Source: Leishmania infantum JPCM5 (lineage: Eukaryota > Euglenozoa > Kinetoplastea > Trypanosomatida > Trypanosomatidae). From it: a DNA stretch of 64,000 nt. Of the stretch, positions 20,309 to 29,159 are shown one piece after another. The notes beneath the pieces are model-generated. The model did not search any database, was not told where the DNA came from, and worked only from the letters and a program-made list of their open reading frames with translations. Positions within the stretch are counted from its first letter, which is position 1. Each line of letters begins with the position of its first letter. The position numbers and the translations under genes are program-made. Location of the stretch: the NCBI RefSeq assembly GCF_000002875.2, contig NC_009401.2, positions 571,843 to 635,842 of the forward strand, in the 5' to 3' direction.

Positions 20309-21262
20309 ATGCTTCGCTTACCTTGCTTCGCCACTCGCGCGGCCGCGGCCCCAGCCGTATGCCCGAGCGTTATGGCGGTGTCCGCCGCCAAGCGACAGTA
20401 CCGCATTATCCCGCACCTCTACAATGAAATTGAAGAACTCGCGGAGACACAGCGGCGCGGTCGCTGGTCGATCTCGCACCGCAACTGCCTGCAGCAGCCG
20501 CTGAAGAAGGCGGAGATCATGTGCGACAAGCTGAACCTGCGCGAAGGCCGTCGCAGCGGCGTGCTGCCGGAGAAGTCCATCGCGCGCCGGCTGAGCCAGA
20601 AATACGCTGTGGACGGCAAGGTACACGAGAGCGAGTCGAAGACAAGGCTCATCAGCATCACCGTCGTCAACTTCGACGGCCACCCGTTCCACTTCCGCAC
20701 GTACCCGATGCCGGATGTCACACTCAACACCCTCATCGACGGCTCAGGCATGTGCCACGGCCACGCCACACACTGGGGCAAGTGCAACAACCCCGACTGC
20801 TCCGACTGGAACCACGGCGATGGGTGCATGGTGAACGTGGACATCGAGACGTTAGACCGGCTCCTGCCCCCAAATCGGTGGGAGTACACGTCACTGACAG
20901 CGTGGCGCGCGACGGACCGGCCGGACATCACCTTTAACACCCGCTTCAGCTGCCAGATCCCGATCACGGAGGAGCTGGACGGCGCTGTGTTTGCGCTGAA
21001 GCAGCTGTGGACGCGTGCCCTGCGTGAGTCTGTCTCCGACTGGGGTCTGGTGGACGACCAAGCGACGATCCACGGTGCTCGCAGCAAGAGGATCGAGCCG
21101 TGGGCGCCGATCATCGAGGAGCCGACAAAGGTGGACTTCCCCATCACGTGGGACATGCTGTGGGCGACCGGCTACCAAGACATCATGAAGGAGAAGTACT
21201 CGAACTTTCGTCGAAAGGACGGCTTTCACACGAAGCCGGAGATGTGGGCCGCATACGTGTGA
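20309..21262 (+). CDS. Ferredoxin-like mitochondrial protein (kinetoplastid)
   Basis: 317 residues. The N terminus (MLRLPCFATRAAAAPAV) looks like a mitochondrial presequence: Arg/Ala-rich, no acidic residues. Residues about 110-185 resemble a ferredoxin-type beta-grasp: RLISITVVNFDGHPFHF, then a Pro and a TLNTLIDGSG turn, then a Cys/His cluster, then GCMVNVDIETLDRLLPP, which recalls the strand after the third cluster Cys in adrenodoxin-type ferredoxins. The cysteines are C149, C159, C164 and C173, a spacing unlike the normal Cx5Cx2C, with His150, 152, 155 and 170 between them. It might bind a [2Fe-2S] cluster, zinc or nothing. The remainder is Trp-rich and unrecognised. A role in a mitochondrial complex or ribosome is inference only. 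Confidence 0.7.
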   Translation: MLRLPCFATRAAAAPAVCPSVMAVSAAKRQYRIIPHLYNEIEELAETQRRGRWSISHRNCLQQPLKKAEIMCDKLNLREGRRSGVLPEKSIARRLSQKYAVDGKVHESESKTRLISITVVNFDGHPFHFRTYPMPDVTLNTLIDGSGMCHGHATHWGKCNNPDCSDWNHGDGCMVNVDIETLDRLLPPNRWEYTSLTAWRATDRPDITFNTRFSCQIPITEELDGAVFALKQLWTRALRESVSDWGLVDDQATIHGARSKRIEPWAPIIEEPTKVDFPITWDMLWATGYQDIMKEKYSNFRRKDGFHTKPEMWAAYV

Positions 21263-22224
21263 ACCCCCCTCTTTCCATCTCTCCATATACCGACAATGCA
21301 CGTGCGAGCTCTAAACACGCCGTGCCTTTCCGTCTTGCTTTCTTGCTGAGCGGGCGCCTCGCTCTGAGAATGTGAGCAGTGCGGGGGCGGTGGCGGGAGG
21401 GGGGAGGGGCATAATGTGGGCCCCTCCCCTCTCTCCTTGATGTGCATCCTCAGCCTGCTTTTTCTTCTTGTGCGCGCTCTAGCGACGAAGCTCTTATTTC
21501 ACTGCCGCTCATAGCGATGTGCGCGGTCCTGGTGCGTTCACGCTCACTCGCCGTGCTGAGCTTCCAGTCGACCTACACGATGCTGACCCTCCTCTCCCCC
21601 CTGTGTGCATGTGCGCACGTCGCTCTCTCTCTGCCCCCCTTTTTTTTTCGCTCTCTGGTCTGTTCACCGCTCGCGTAGGCCTGCTGAACAGTCGTCACCA
21701 GTGGCGCACGAGAAAGCGAAGGGCCTTTGCTGTTGCCGTGCAACGAGCGATGAAAGCCGTGACGAGTTGTGGTCGGCGGTGAAAGTGGAGGGGAGGGGAG
21801 GGCGGAAAAGGCTGGCAGCGGTGGCGGCACGGCGCTGATGCGAGCCCATCGGACCCGCTCTACCAGCTTCGCGCCGGAGGCTCCGTGCGTAGGAGCGGCA
21901 CACGCATCTTTCGTTACTGTACGCCCTGACTGCGCCATCTCTCATCATGCAGATGCTACTGCTGTTTCCGTCGCTGGCGCCGTGACGGTGCTGATCTTTG
22001 CTTCACTCTCCTTCTCCTTTCCATCTGTCCTGTGCCACCGTCACCCCATCACACCACCCGCACGCAGATCACGTCGTCACCGTCGTTGCCTGCCATTGCC
22101 GCCTGCGCAGTTGTTCGAGGTATCTTCTCTGTCGTCTTCTCCCTCTTAACCGAGACGCTCTTCCTGCAGTGTGCGCTCGATCCCGCGCAACTCTCTCTCC
22201 ACCATCGCCGCCCGCGCCGTCATC
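21263..22224 (+). other. 3' region of the ferredoxin-like gene and leader of the small complex III gene
   Basis: No gene is supported. It carries a strong GC hairpin (listed separately), a C/T-run at about 21634-21653, and CT-rich tracts at 22000-22040 and 22120-22150 preceding the short gene at 22225. Confidence 0.55.
21395..21435 (+). other. Strong 16-bp GC-rich stem-loop in a 3' region
   Basis: The purine strand 21395-21410 pairs with the pyrimidine strand 21420-21435 across a 9-base loop (ATAATGTGG). The inner ten base pairs, GGGGAGGGGC with GCCCCTCCCC, are perfect; six outer pairs include two G-U. The hairpin starts about 130 bases after the stop codon of the ferredoxin-like gene, so it should lie in that mRNA's 3' UTR unless polyadenylation comes first. 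It is the most stable-looking local structure I found. Role unknown. Confidence 0.7.
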
Positions 22225-22428
22225 ATGGCTCCCTTCTGGACTAACGTGTTGAACTACACGTACGCCCGCGGCTTCATCCGCATTCCCATTGTGCTGGCGC
22301 TGCCTATCTTCTTCAACAAGTATGTTCTGTACGCGTACGAGGACGCATTCAAGCGCTGGAACGCCGGCCACAATCAGGTGGACATCTGGAACCGCCTCCA
22401 GGAAAAGGTGGCTACGGATGCTGAGTAA
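22225..22428 (+). CDS. QCR9: Small one-TM protein, probable complex III subunit (QCR9/UQCR10-like)
   Basis: 67 residues starting at ATG 22225 (MAPFWTNVLNYTYARG). One hydrophobic helix covers about residues 16-33 (IRIPIVLALPIFFNKYV), followed by an amphipathic tail with DAFKRWNAGHNQVDIWNRLQ. This plan (short N terminus, single TM, then W-N-x-G-x-N near a terminal Trp) is that of the QCR9/UQCR10 subunit of cytochrome bc1, which spans the inner mitochondrial membrane next to the Rieske protein. Length fits the family (about 60-65). Identity by eye is limited, so another small inner-membrane subunit of a respiratory complex is possible. Upstream in-frame codons lack an ATG. Confidence 0.65.
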   Translation: MAPFWTNVLNYTYARGFIRIPIVLALPIFFNKYVLYAYEDAFKRWNAGHNQVDIWNRLQEKVATDAE

Positions 22429-23345
22429 GAGGCAGCAGAGCTCACGCCGCGCGGCCTTTGTGCCTCCCCTCTCTCTGTCTCTCTCCATATCCCGCATAGC
22501 CGGTGCGGTGGACGGTGAGCAGCACTAGCGAACGGCGAGAGAGTGGGAAGCGTCTTCTCTGTTCGCGCGTCAAACGGCTGCCGCCCACGTGATGAGCAAA
22601 GGGCGGACATCTTCGTTCACCGGCCGTCAGGGCGGGGGCGGCAAAAGGCGCAGTTCTTTAGGCCGCGGCTGCTGCACCTCTTTCTCCCCTTTCTCTCCTC
22701 CTGCCTCTCTCGTGTGATAAGTCGTGTGTGTGCGCGTGCGCGCGATATGCGGCGTATGGCGGTCTCGGTGCTGTGCGAAGCGCTTAGCCATTAGGAATCT
22801 CACTTCTCTTGCCTTTCCCTTCGTAGCGGATTCGAATTCGATAAGAAGACAACGAACAAGCGATGCCAATGCCACCACCATGCCCGCCTCCGGTGTGCGT
22901 GTCTGTGCGTGTGTGGTTCCTTCACCACTTCTTCTCGATGAGGCTCTGCGACAGACGCATCCGTCCTGTCGTCTGCGCGCGTCTTGACGGACTCGGTGCT
23001 ACTTGATTTAGCTAGTGACGTTGCTGTTCTCTTGCCTTCTCTCCTCAACTCCCTCACCGCCGCCCTGCGCTTTTCCCGTGCACACACGTACATGTATACA
23101 CCAAAATAGAAGTAATAGGTAGACACGATAACGGAGCACCCGCCACTCTTCACGCTGAGTCTGCGTCTCTCTCTCTCTCTGTGTACAGTGCCGTTGCTCT
23201 TCTCCTCTGCCTACGCTCATCACCGTCCTACACACGCGCACACCAGACCACCACCACCACCATCCCTCTTACGACTCTCACGGCTCCTTTTCTTTTTGTC
23301 TGTTGCAAGGCAACCACAGCCACAACCGCAGCAGCAGCAGCAGCG
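22429..23345 (+). other. Intergenic region before eIF3b
   Basis: No gene is seen. The stretch ends with a clear trans-splicing layout: a pyrimidine-rich tract (about 23283-23302, CTCCTTTTCTTTTTGTCTG) followed by the first AG at 23308-23309, 37 bases before the eIF3b ATG. A CAG run (about 23328-23343) immediately precedes the start. Confidence 0.55.
23283..23309 (+). promoter_or_regulatory. Candidate spliced-leader acceptor for eIF3b
   Basis: A T-rich polypyrimidine tract at 23283-23302 is followed by the first AG (23308-23309), giving a predicted 36-base leader after spliced-leader addition. The pattern and distance are standard for trypanosomatids, but acceptor choice is not proven by sequence. 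Confidence 0.45.
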
Positions 23346-25475
23346 ATGACGGACGTCAACTTCGGTCGGCACATTATTATCGATGGGCTCCCTAACAATG
23401 TCACTCCCGATAAGCGCGACCTCTTCCAGCGCCACTTCTCGCGGCGCATCGGGGAGCTGCTCGGCGGTGAGAAGTTCAGCCTGCATCTCCTGACGGATCC
23501 GGAGACAGCGCTCCTATCGGGTGCAATCCTCAGCTGTGTGACAGAGGCTCAGGCGGAGGCGGCGCTGGCGAAGCTGAATCGCTTCCCCTTCACCAAGTCT
23601 GCCGTGCTCACGACGTACCGCTGGAGCTCACTCGAGGAGGCGCGCAAGGACGATGGCCCGTACGTGCCGCCGCCTATGGCGAACGACGATGACGAGGAGG
23701 AGGCGGAGCTGGTGCACAATATGGCTGAGGACCCGGATGCGCGTCCGCAGTTTTTGATCAAGTCTGGCGTATCCTTCGACTGCGACTGGTATTGGTTCAA
23801 CTGGGAGAAGAATGAGCCGGATCTGTACCGCCGCCGCAAGATCAGCAAGGACGACCCGCTCTGTCGCTGGTCCGAGGTGGACCGGGACAACAAGAAACTG
23901 AGCTCCGGCATGGTGTGCAGTGCACTGCCGGTGTCACGCCCGCTGCCGGTGTGGTCTACGTACGGCTCCATGGTGATCTCGCAGCACGAAAAGGGCCTGC
24001 GCGTGTGGGCCGGCCGCAGCATGCGCCTCCACTTCGAGATCACGATGGACATCAACGCCTTTATGGTGTCTCCGTGCGAGAAGTACATCATTGTTCAGAC
24101 GCCGAAGGACATCAGCATCATCAACCTGCGCACTGCAAAGAAGATCCGCACCATCGGAAACCTTGACCTGCACAGCGATGATCTCTGGCCTATCATGCGT
24201 TTCAGTGCTGATGATTCCCTGGTGGTGGTGTGCAAGACGGGCTACCGCCCCATGGACTCGACCGAGGTGCCGGAAGGCCACCTGAACATCTACGTCTCCG
24301 AGACGATGAAGCTGCTCAAGGGCCGCGGCAGCTCCGGCCATAGCTTCGCCATCCCTGGCCTGTACAAGGCGGAGTGGAACCCGGTGGTGGGCACGCAGAT
24401 GGCGTACGTCTGCGAGCTTGGCCCGAACCAAGGCTGGAAGGCTGTTGTGGCTGACATGGTGGTGAACGAGGACGGCGAGGTGGAGCAGCGCGTGCTGAAC
24501 GAGCGCAACTTTCTGGTGGCAACGCGACTGGACATGCTGTGGCACCCGGCAGGTACCTTTCTGTGCGTGAGGGTGGCGTCGAAGGGGCCGACGGAGTACT
24601 TCCTTTTCCACGTCGCGGAGCGCAACGTGCCCATCACTCGCCTCTCCATCAAGCGTGGCTACATCCCGACCCGCTTCGCGTGGCAGACCGGCGGTGACAA
24701 GTTTGCCGTACTCCTGAAGCGCGATGGCGTCGGCGCCGGCCTTGGCGAGACCGGCGTGCTGCAGATCTTCATGATCGGCAAGCAAGGCCCCAAGGTGCTG
24801 CACGAGGTGGCCACATCGGCGACGCATCTGTTCTGGGCCCCCCGCGGCGGGCGACTGGCGGCTGCCAACTTCGACAAGTCATTGCTGCACTTCTTCGTGC
24901 TGCACGACAACAACACCATCACGGACAAGAACAAGTTGAGCGGCATCAGCGCGACGAACTGTGAGTGGGACCCGACTGGCCGCTACTTCGCCGTGTGGGT
25001 GTCGTCGATTCACGAGCAGACGCTCGCCCCACAGTACCGCATCTTCGACTACACCGGCAACGAGATATTCAAGAAGGCCATCAAGCCCCTCTCGCACTTC
25101 GCCTGGCGCCCGCTGCCGCCCACTCTGCTCACGCAGAGCGACGTGAAGAAGGCGCGCGACATGATAAAGACCCTCGTGCGCGACTACGAGGCTACCGAGA
25201 TGGCGCATAAGGCTGAGGAGCAGGAGCGCATCGATAAGGAGCGCAAGTCGAAGGAGGAGGACTACATCAAGCGCATGAAGATGGCTGCCCGCTATGCTGA
25301 GGAGAAGGGCATGGTGCAGACGCGTGAGGAGCAGCGCGCCAACTCGAAGTGGGTTCGCTACAATAACAACCGCCTAAAGGCACTGCCGGACGAGGAGCAC
25401 ATGGTTCACGAGGACGTCACGGAGTACCACCTCGTGTCGCGTCGCCAGGTCGGCACGGGTGTGGCGAAGAAGTAA
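23346..25475 (+). CDS. EIF3B: Translation initiation factor eIF3 subunit b
   Basis: Scaffold subunit of eIF3 (yeast Prt1), which binds the 40S subunit and helps recruit mRNA and initiator tRNA in the cytoplasm. The 709-residue protein begins with an RRM-type domain (residues about 8-95, with IIIDGLPNN). It continues as a WD-type beta-propeller (VWSTYGSMVISQHEKGLRVW, VSPCEKYIIVQTPKDISI, GDKFAVLLKR, LFWAPRGGRLAAAN, NCEWDPTGRYFAVW, QYRIFDYTGN). It ends with the family's typical C-terminal segment PPTLLTQ followed by a long charged helix. Residues about 115-130 are acidic (DDDEEEAELV). The start follows a close polypyrimidine tract and AG; the upstream open frame is rejected because it lies in the splice-acceptor region. 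Confidence 0.95.
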   Translation: MTDVNFGRHIIIDGLPNNVTPDKRDLFQRHFSRRIGELLGGEKFSLHLLTDPETALLSGAILSCVTEAQAEAALAKLNRFPFTKSAVLTTYRWSSLEEARKDDGPYVPPPMANDDDEEEAELVHNMAEDPDARPQFLIKSGVSFDCDWYWFNWEKNEPDLYRRRKISKDDPLCRWSEVDRDNKKLSSGMVCSALPVSRPLPVWSTYGSMVISQHEKGLRVWAGRSMRLHFEITMDINAFMVSPCEKYIIVQTPKDISIINLRTAKKIRTIGNLDLHSDDLWPIMRFSADDSLVVVCKTGYRPMDSTEVPEGHLNIYVSETMKLLKGRGSSGHSFAIPGLYKAEWNPVVGTQMAYVCELGPNQGWKAVVADMVVNEDGEVEQRVLNERNFLVATRLDMLWHPAGTFLCVRVASKGPTEYFLFHVAERNVPITRLSIKRGYIPTRFAWQTGGDKFAVLLKRDGVGAGLGETGVLQIFMIGKQGPKVLHEVATSATHLFWAPRGGRLAAANFDKSLLHFFVLHDNNTITDKNKLSGISATNCEWDPTGRYFAVWVSSIHEQTLAPQYRIFDYTGNEIFKKAIKPLSHFAWRPLPPTLLTQSDVKKARDMIKTLVRDYEATEMAHKAEEQERIDKERKSKEEDYIKRMKMAARYAEEKGMVQTREEQRANSKWVRYNNNRLKALPDEEHMVHEDVTEYHLVSRRQVGTGVAKK

Positions 25476-26962
25476 GGCTTGGCGATCGACGATGGAGGAA
25501 GAAGAGGCGGCACAGTGCGTGACAACGTCGGCCGAAGGCGTTGTTACGGCGAAGCTGGAGAAAACGAAAAGGCGGACGGGGAATACGCGAACACCAGGCG
25601 AAAAGAGCACGACAGTGGCCGGAGAGGGGCAGTGTATGTACGGTGACGTACACCCATCACCGTGCACACGCGCACACACCCATACATCGCCCACGCTCTC
25701 ACGAACTGCCTCCCTCCAGCTCGTCATGCTCGTCTTCCCAGCGTTGACCTCTTCCGTTTCCGTTGTGTCCACACACGCCGCGCACACATGCGCCGTTTAT
25801 GTGTGCGTCTGCACACGTCTCTGAGTTCGCGCCCTCTTTCTCTCTCCCCGCTATGTGTATGTGTATGTGTGTGTGTATGCCTTTGACGGCCTGTGCCGTT
25901 GATGTTGCCCGTGTCCCGACGGCGTGCGTGTCGGCGTGTTCACGTGTACGTAAGTTATGTGCGATTTGTCGTTATGATATAGTCTTCTGTTCATGAGGTT
26001 AACTAAACCGTGGCGTTGCTCCACTGGTGTTGTGCGGCTCGCTCTCCCCCGGCCCCATTCTGTGCATGGGAGTGGAGGCGCGCGGGTGAGGTGGCGGGGC
26101 ACGATACGCGTTGTGCTGTCCGTGCTGTCCTTCCTCTCTCTTGCTGGTTTTGTTGTTGAGGCTGAGGTGTTTGTACTCGTTGTTTTTTTTTTTCTAAGAA
26201 ACTTGGCGCGGGGTCACAAGCACTTCCACGCACGCACGCTGGCAACACACGCAGTTGTGTAAGTAGGTGCTTGTGTGGGCGTTAGCGGTGGTTCTTTTCT
26301 TCACCGAACACGTGTGAGTGGCAAGCGGTCGGCTGCGCTTCTCTCGCAGTTGTCTCTCCACCTGCGCACCTTCTAACCGACCTAATGAAAAAGAAAGAGA
26401 AGAGGCAAGAGAAGAACGACTACTACTCCAGGGCATCCCTTAAAGGGCCCCCACCCACATACGTGGCCCACCACAGCTGTGATGTATGCGTCTCTGTCGG
26501 TGCTGGCAGGCACGTTCACCATGGGCTGTTCCGTGGGATCGTGCTGTGCGGCAGTCCCCTTGGACAGTTGCGTCTTCGCTGCACCTGGCGAGGCGGTGAA
26601 GGAGAAGAAGAGGGTAGCTCCCGAAGCCGTGACGGGCAGCGGCTGTGAGCGTTTCTCACGATGCCAACTGATGCTAGGCAGGTGATGACTCAAAGGGGTG
26701 CCGGCTCCCTCCCCCTAGCCGGGGGTGGGACGGCTGAGCCGTCCCTCTCTGCTTGTGTGCCGCAAGTTGGATGCCCATGTCTGGCCCTCGCCTGCATCGG
26801 CACCCGCTGCTCAACAGCGCTCTCGCTGCCGCCCCACCCCCATGCCTTCTCTCTCTGTGCTATAAGCACCCCCTTAACCCTCCACCCTCCTCCTGCGCAC
26901 GCGCATAACACGAAGAGGTACACCACTGCCAAGCTGGTAGGCGAAAGGAAGCGATCCGAGTA
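25476..26962 (+). other. Intergenic region, no gene
   Basis: About 1.5 kb with no supportable gene. It contains TATGTG/TG repeats (about 25853-25880), a T-run at 26183-26195, a short 8-bp hairpin (26727-26745) and a CT-rich tract at 26845-26855 before the next start. Confidence 0.55.
26727..26745 (+). other. Short GC hairpin (8-bp stem, TGA loop)
   Basis: GGGACGGC-TGA-GCCGTCCC is a perfect 8-bp inverted repeat with a three-base loop. A second CCCCC/GGGGG pairing (about 26711-26725) lies directly upstream, so a double stem-loop is possible. It sits 218 bases upstream of the next ATG, either in the leader of that gene or in the long eIF3b 3' region. Confidence 0.55.
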
Positions 26963-27919
26963 ATGCACGCGCTCGCTGTCGGGCTACTTCACCGCCGCCT
27001 CTTGGGTTGCGCTGGTCTTCACTCCGCGACTGCCGGGCGTGTTTTGGCTGCAGGCGTTGACACTACAAGTCGGCGCTTCTACGCCGGGGACGCCTCACAT
27101 CCACCCAGCACTTCCTCCTCGGCGTCCGGTGGCGCTTTCACTGAAGCATGCAGTCGAGCAACGCGCGCGGACAGCGAGTCTGCCACTCGCTGCCACCCAA
27201 CTGATCAACCCAGAGAGGCGACGGGCGACTCGGCCGCAGATGCCGCAGCGGCATTCCTCTCTCCGCTCTCCTCACCGCCTCCGTCCACAGCGACGGCGTC
27301 GGGCGCCTCTACTGTGGCTCCTCCCACAGGTGGCAGCAACGGCGACTTGGCGATGCCAGACCCCGAGTCGGTACGGTGGGTGCAGCCGACCTACCAAGAC
27401 GTAGACGCGCTCCCTATCGTGGATGCGAAGGGCGAATACATCGTGTCACGCGTGCAGTGGCCGACCGGCGAGGTCGCCTACCGCACCCCTGCCCCGGTAG
27501 ACGACAAGCTTGCCCCACGCTTCGGCTATAATGTGGTGCAGGTGCGCAAGCACGTGTCATGGTGGAAGTACAACCAAAAATATCCCCGCCTCTCCCTCGC
27601 GTACATCAACATCCAAGTGCTCTTTTTGCTCGGTCTTGCCTGGCTCGTCGCCTTCCTTACGAGCGAATACCGTCAGACGATGGAGGCGATGCGGACGCCT
27701 GGGGCGATGGTCGGCGAGCACCGCGGCAGAGGACCGGCAACGAACAGCACGCAGAAAATTTCGTTTGAAAAGGATGAGATGAACGCGCTGCTCGACAAGG
27801 CGCAGAACAATTGGTACGACGGCAAGGCAGAGGCGTCCTACGTGGGGTCCAAGGCGTACACGATGAAGAAGATCCCGCGTCCGAAGGAGTTCTCCGCGGA
27901 TGACTTCCGCAAGCGATAG
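26963..27919 (+). CDS. Hypothetical one-TM protein, probably mitochondrial
   Basis: 318 residues with no family I recognise. The N terminus (MHALAVGLLHRRLLGCAGLH, more Arg to about 38) resembles a mitochondrial presequence. Residues about 45-125 are Ser/Thr/Pro/Ala-rich and probably disordered. The conserved-looking part starts near 133 (ESVRWVQPTYQDVD, then VQWPTGEVAYRTP). One transmembrane helix covers about 210-232 (LAYINIQVLFLLGLAWLVAFL), followed by a polar tail ending KIPRPKEFSADDFRKR. This suggests an inner-membrane protein with soluble domains on both sides, perhaps a kinetoplastid-specific subunit or assembly factor. That is inference. A SIDER-like repeat begins about 145 bases after its stop codon. 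Confidence 0.8.
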   Translation: MHALAVGLLHRRLLGCAGLHSATAGRVLAAGVDTTSRRFYAGDASHPPSTSSSASGGAFTEACSRATRADSESATRCHPTDQPREATGDSAADAAAAFLSPLSSPPPSTATASGASTVAPPTGGSNGDLAMPDPESVRWVQPTYQDVDALPIVDAKGEYIVSRVQWPTGEVAYRTPAPVDDKLAPRFGYNVVQVRKHVSWWKYNQKYPRLSLAYINIQVLFLLGLAWLVAFLTSEYRQTMEAMRTPGAMVGEHRGRGPATNSTQKISFEKDEMNALLDKAQNNWYDGKAEASYVGSKAYTMKKIPRPKEFSADDFRKR

Positions 27920-28062
27920 GTGACGCGAGGGGACGCGGCGTGAGAGAATCGCAACTGCAGCGAAATGGGCCTCGGCGCGTCTAGTGCGTAGTTACGCGTC
28001 TGCTGATGACGGTGGTGACCTGGTTTCTTCTTCGCTCGAAACGCGCGATGATGACGGGAGGG

Positions 28063-28447
28063 GAGGGGGCGCCCCTCTCCGTGCGTGGCATCTGAGGGTC
28101 CCGCACCCAGCTCTCCGTGTGGAAGGCGGCCGAGCAGCCCCCCTCCTCCTGCTGTATCCCTGCCAAATGCCGAACCGCCTGCGGTGCGGACATGGCCAAG
28201 TGCCGACGACGTGTGGGAGGTCTGGGCGCCGTGTGGGAGCGACGTGTGGGGCGGGTGGTGGGTGGGTGGAGCTTGCGGCAGGGGGTCGTGCTCTCCGATG
28301 CCTGAGCCGGCGCATTGCTGGAAGGCGTGCGTCCAGGGCTGCGTCGCACGACGCGATGGGTGGCCTGTGGCAGGGCCGGTGGGGTGCGGAGTTGAGTCTC
28401 ACCTCCTGGTGAATCGCAGAGGCAGTGGCCACACGTTGAGTAAAGAA
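28063..28447 (+). repeat. SIDER-like repeat, copy 1
   Basis: A roughly 385-bp GC-rich element nearly identical to copies 2 (38867-39249) and 3 (44813-45186), all in the same orientation. The shared block runs from CTCTCCGTGCGTGGC to ACACGTTGAGTAAAGAA, ending A-rich. Only scattered single-base differences are visible (for example GAATCGCAG here against GAATGGCAG in the others). Each copy contains a four-run G-quadruplex motif. Position downstream of a coding region, sense orientation, size and A-rich end fit SIDER degenerate retroposons of Leishmania, many of which promote mRNA decay from 3' UTRs. The SIDER assignment is from memory, not a database match. Confidence 0.75.
28248..28266 (+). other. 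G-quadruplex motif inside repeat copy 1
   Basis: Four G-runs (GGGG, GGG, GGG, GGG) with loops of 1, 4 and 1 bases lie on the sense strand. This fits the standard G3+ loop 1-7 pattern, so the mRNA itself could fold. Confidence 0.7.
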
Positions 28448-28997
28448 GGGGCCGAAGTGCCTGCGCGTGAGGGCCGCGCCACCGGTGAGCAGCAACAAAC
28501 GCTTCCTGCTTTTCTTTGAGAATGGGCAGGCGGGCTGATGCTCGCCGACGCATCCCGACTTCCGTACTGGTATCTCGCCGGGGTAGTGGGAGCGGATTGC
28601 TGGAACATGCACAGACACGCTGGCCGAGACGCCACGAACACAACAGTGGAAAATATTGCCAATGGAGGACAGCACCGGACGCGCGTCTTGCGGCTGTGAC
28701 GGTCCGTAAGGCAAGATGGAGTGTGCAGGACAAGCGCTCACACGAATGCAGCCGCGCGCATCGCTGAAACAAAGAGAGCTGCGGGAGCGCGAGATCAAGC
28801 GGGACTCTGATGCAGTGGTTGTCGTTGTCAGGCATAGCCGCAGCGGCACAGGTTTCGCCCATGACGCCGTTTTTTAATGGTTGCCTTGTCTCCCCCGGCT
28901 CTCTTCGTCTTGCTCTGCCTCTCTTCGCTGGTTCGACATCATGCGCATGTTGTACTCGCCCGCGCGTGGCGCTCTCTGCCCGCCTTTCCGACGCGCT

Positions 28998-29065
28998 CGT
29001 TGTTTTTCTTTTTTTTTTTGGTCGCTGCCCGCTCTTTCACGTGTGTGTGTGTGGGGGGGGCGTAG
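28998..29065 (+). promoter_or_regulatory. Candidate spliced-leader acceptor for the METTL25-like gene
   Basis: A long T-rich tract (GTTGTTTTTCTTTTTTTTTTT and following CT-rich bases) is followed by the first AG at 29064-29065, 95 bases before the chosen ATG. The tract lies inside an upstream open frame, which argues that the upstream in-frame ATG at 28941 is spliced away. Confidence 0.45.
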
Positions 29066-29159
29066 TGCTGCCCATCGCACTCGCAGGTGCACGCAAGCCA
29101 CCCCTTTTCCAGCTTGTGCGATCACGCTCACAGAGAGGCACTCGTCTTCTTATACGGCT

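Larger units (their letters stand above)
27920..29159 (+). other. 3' region with SIDER-like repeat, and METTL25 leader
   Basis: No gene. The first part holds repeat copy 1 (28063-28447). From 28448 to about 28870 nothing is recognised. From 28998 to 29040 there is a T-rich pyrimidine tract, then a GT/G-run and an AG at 29064-29065, a likely spliced-leader acceptor for the METTL25-like gene. Confidence 0.55.

Noticed and set aside
28090..28519. Open frames of 60-140 codons inside the SIDER-like repeats
   Set aside because: They recur in all three copies only because the DNA is nearly identical; they run in several frames and lack any domain.
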